From: Thermoproteota archaeon
GTDB taxonomy: Archaea; Thermoproteota; Thermoprotei_A; Sulfolobales; Acidilobaceae
Direction: 5' to 3'
Length of the DNA stretch: 8,376 nucleotides
NCBI GenBank assembly: GCA_013152575.1
Contig: JAADGB010000011.1
Coordinates: forward strand, 1 to 8,376
Positions 6,680-8,376 of the stretch are shown piece by piece (the stretch's first letter is position 1; each line of letters opens with the position of its first letter). Below the pieces are notes generated by a model that had not been told where the DNA came from, made no database searches, and saw only the letters and a program-made list of their open reading frames with translations. A program made the position numbers and the translations under genes.

Positions 6680-6686
6680 TCACCCT
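6680..6686 (-). promoter_or_regulatory. Shine-Dalgarno site of the AcnX large subunit
   Basis: AGGGTGA on the minus strand includes the TGA stop of the upstream UbiD-like gene and lies 9 bases before the ATG at 6670. Using the stop codon as part of the ribosome binding site is a compact coupling arrangement. Confidence 0.7.
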
Positions 6687-7951
6687 GGCCATTTGGCTCT
6701 CTCGAAGTGTGGATCCCCCTTCCGGGGTACTGTAGCATCAATACCCATTTTTGCGGTAAAGCCGTTATCCGCCGAAGGATCTAGCGTCGATCCCCTTGCG
6801 TTCTTGATCACTACTAGATCCCTGTCGGCCTGGAACCTTGTAGCTATTGCCCACTCAACCATCTCATAGTTGTCAGGATCAATGTCGCCATCGACGACTA
6901 CCACGTGCTTGAGGCTTGGATGGCCTGCGAACGCTGCCATAATAGCGTTCTTAGCGTCTCCATCATGATTCTTCTCTATCGATATTATTGCATGGAGCCA
7001 ACCACCTCCTCCCGGCGAAAGCCTCACCTTATAGACGCGTGGTACAACCCTTGATACTGAAGCCCAGATTTGAGCTTCCCGCGGGAATCCCATCAAGTGC
7101 ATGTGCTCTCGCCCGCCGGGTAGGATTACATGGGTGTAGTTGTCTGACACGAATACCTTCTCCGCATACAATACTGGTTCTCTCCTGACCTTGTCATACA
7201 ACATCAATATGTCTGTGAAGGGACCCTCCTCTACCCTCTCGGCAGTCAAATAACCTTCCACGATAGCACCGGTACCAACAGGAACCGGGTTACCATGCAC
7301 GGGGCTTGGGAATACCTCTAGACCGTTGAGTAGTCTTGATGCGACTCCCAATTCAAACTGGCCGAGGCTTGGCGAAGTCGATACTGCCACCAGTACAGCC
7401 GGATGCACTCCTAGCACTACTGTAACGGGCAGCCTGCCCTCCTCCTTAACCGCATCATTGTATAGCTTGTATAGGTGCCTAGGAACGATCCTTACAGCGA
7501 CCCTCCTCTCATCGATATACATCATCCTATGTATGCTCGCATTGCATACGCCTTTCCAACATGCGATTATGAAGGCAGCTGTGAGGTATAATCCACCGTC
7601 CTTCTCGAAGAACTTTGCGAATGGCAGGCTTTTGAAGCCTTCATCTACAGACCTATAGCCTCCTGGGTCGCCGACCCAGGTTAACTCCTTGGGGTTCTCC
7701 ACCGCGTTCAGAATCTTCTTGTAGGCTTCTTCCTCATTCTCCACTCCTAGGGCTTCCAGTAGCCTTTTACGAGTCGATACTAGGTTACCAACGCTGGTTG
7801 TGGATGTCCCCTTCACATTAAAAGCTGGTATAAGGTCTTTTTCCTCTGTCTTCTTGAGTATGCGGGTTACCTCGTATACAGGGTCTAGGACGCCGTAGTC
7901 TTCGATATTATATTTCCTTGTAAAAGTCTCTATTGATGCGCTTGACACCAT
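6680..7951 (-). CDS. UbiD-family anhydromevalonate phosphate decarboxylase
   Basis: This prenylated-FMN-dependent decarboxylase is predicted to convert trans-anhydromevalonate 5-phosphate to isopentenyl phosphate, the step after the AcnX dehydratase encoded directly downstream. From the ATG at 7951 it has 423 residues. It shows the cofactor-binding motif NASIHR (N137, R142) and EGPFTD (E242, D247), which match the Arg-Glu-Glu/Asp catalytic set of UbiD/Fdc enzymes; the last acid is Asp, as in bacterial UbiD. Further family marks are GVHPAVL near 181, PVHGNPVPV near 217, VVDGDIDPDN (353-362) and EWAIATR (366-372). It needs a UbiX flavin prenyltransferase, not in this window. The start is unsettled: GTGs at 7960, 7957 and 7948 flank the ATG, and all overlap the preceding gene. 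Its position beside both AcnX subunits makes the mevalonate role much more likely than ubiquinone or aromatic acid decarboxylation. Confidence 0.92.
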   Translation of the reverse strand: MVSSASIETFTRKYNIEDYGVLDPVYEVTRILKKTEEKDLIPAFNVKGTSTTSVGNLVSTRKRLLEALGVENEEEAYKKILNAVENPKELTWVGDPGGYRSVDEGFKSLPFAKFFEKDGGLYLTAAFIIACWKGVCNASIHRMMYIDERRVAVRIVPRHLYKLYNDAVKEEGRLPVTVVLGVHPAVLVAVSTSPSLGQFELGVASRLLNGLEVFPSPVHGNPVPVGTGAIVEGYLTAERVEEGPFTDILMLYDKVRREPVLYAEKVFVSDNYTHVILPGGREHMHLMGFPREAQIWASVSRVVPRVYKVRLSPGGGGWLHAIISIEKNHDGDAKNAIMAAFAGHPSLKHVVVVDGDIDPDNYEMVEWAIATRFQADRDLVVIKNARGSTLDPSADNGFTAKMGIDATVPRKGDPHFERAKWPG

Positions 7952-8376
7952 AGGCACCACGTAATGCGATGGTAATCCCAGCTATTATGTCTCTGTCCTT
8001 AACAATCTCGGAGACATGGTTTATGCTGGATGTACCTGTGGTACCCGTCTCATCCACAATAAAGTACTCAATACCATTCTGTGAGAGAGATGCTACTGCC
8101 TCTATGAATCCGTGACCGTTACCTACGTAAACCTCGCTCGTCTTGGCTGGAATAGATTTAACGAGTTCTCGGATAGTTGAACCGACCATGTTGCAGTCTA
8201 CCTTTGAAACAAACACTATTAGCGTATCTCCAATACTAGCTATACCGCACTCCTTTCCTGGATCAATACCGAATATGAGTTTCTTGAAGCCCTTCCTAGG
8301 ATAGGTAATTGCATACACGAGGGCTTTGACCGGGTCCTCTTCAGATACTAGCGGACCCTTGAAGTTTGGCACAGCC
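7908..8376 (-). CDS. RNase H-fold protein resembling YqgF/RuvX (5' end at window edge)
   Basis: The visible protein has 154 residues from a GTG at 8372, but the frame stays open to the window edge, so the true start may lie outside. After about 30 N-terminal residues comes LIFGIDPGKECGIAS (33-47), the first strand of the RuvC/YqgF-type RNase H fold with its acidic residue D37. A second conserved place is VYVGNGHG (81-88). IVDETGTT (105-112) recalls the DERLTT motif of YqgF/RuvX. KDRDIIAGITIAL (125-137) resembles the C-terminal acidic helix of these nucleases (D126, D128). Bacterial YqgF acts in 16S rRNA 5' processing, and RuvC cuts Holliday junctions; which applies here, if either, is not known. 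The gene overlaps the UbiD-like gene by about 44 bp and is the first visible member of the isoprenoid operon. The fold call is moderately secure; function is open. Confidence 0.7.
   Translation of the reverse strand, partial: AVPNFKGPLVSEEDPVKALVYAITYPRKGFKKLIFGIDPGKECGIASIGDTLIVFVSKVDCNMVGSTIRELVKSIPAKTSEVYVGNGHGFIEAVASLSQNGIEYFIVDETGTTGTSSINHVSEIVKDRDIIAGITIALRGAYGVKRINRDFYKEI

Noticed and set aside
6363..7658. Plus-strand open frames over the AcnX and UbiD-like genes
   Set aside because: All lie antisense to well-supported coding sequence and show no domain or start signal of their own.

Overview
The window looks like a chromosomal housekeeping segment of a thermophilic crenarchaeon, most likely of the Desulfurococcales/Pyrodictiaceae type. 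The evidence is an archaeal-type tyrosyl-tRNA synthetase, an archaeal DnaG (TOPRIM) protein, an archaeal family B DNA polymerase with a C-terminal PCNA-binding motif, heavy use of AGG/AGA/ATA codons, GTG and TTG starts, Shine-Dalgarno sites of the GGTGA type, and the modified archaeal mevalonate genes first characterised in Aeropyrum. The assignment below phylum level is inference. I see no insertion sequence, prophage, CRISPR array, tRNA or rRNA, and no compositional sign of transfer.

Layout, left half (1-5062), information processing: the 3' part of tyrS (+) is followed by a 177-bp gap that holds a candidate promoter and a foldable leader or small ORF, then dnaG (+). dnaG meets a family B DNA polymerase gene (-) tail to tail, with both stop codons inside one CTAG. 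The polymerase gene diverges from a thymidylate kinase-like gene (+) across 84 bp, and both of these genes appear to start with TTG. The kinase has lost the P-loop lysine. It converges on the next cluster with a 14-bp overlap.

Right half (5049-8376), an isoprenoid operon on the minus strand: transcription runs from an RNase H-fold, YqgF/RuvX-like protein (5' end at the window edge) to a UbiD-family decarboxylase, then an AcnX/DUF521 large subunit, then an AcnX/DUF126 small subunit. These genes overlap or lie within 9 bp of each other. The last three match the archaeal mevalonate branch. The two AcnX subunits form phosphomevalonate dehydratase (mevalonate 5-phosphate to trans-anhydromevalonate 5-phosphate). 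The UbiD homologue, which uses prenylated FMN, decarboxylates that product to isopentenyl phosphate. Isopentenyl phosphate kinase, encoded elsewhere, would then make IPP for membrane lipids.

The points most worth a second look are the YqgF-like gene fused by overlap to the front of this pathway operon, the Lys-to-Leu change in the kinase P-loop, and the structured stretch or 26-codon ORF directly upstream of dnaG.
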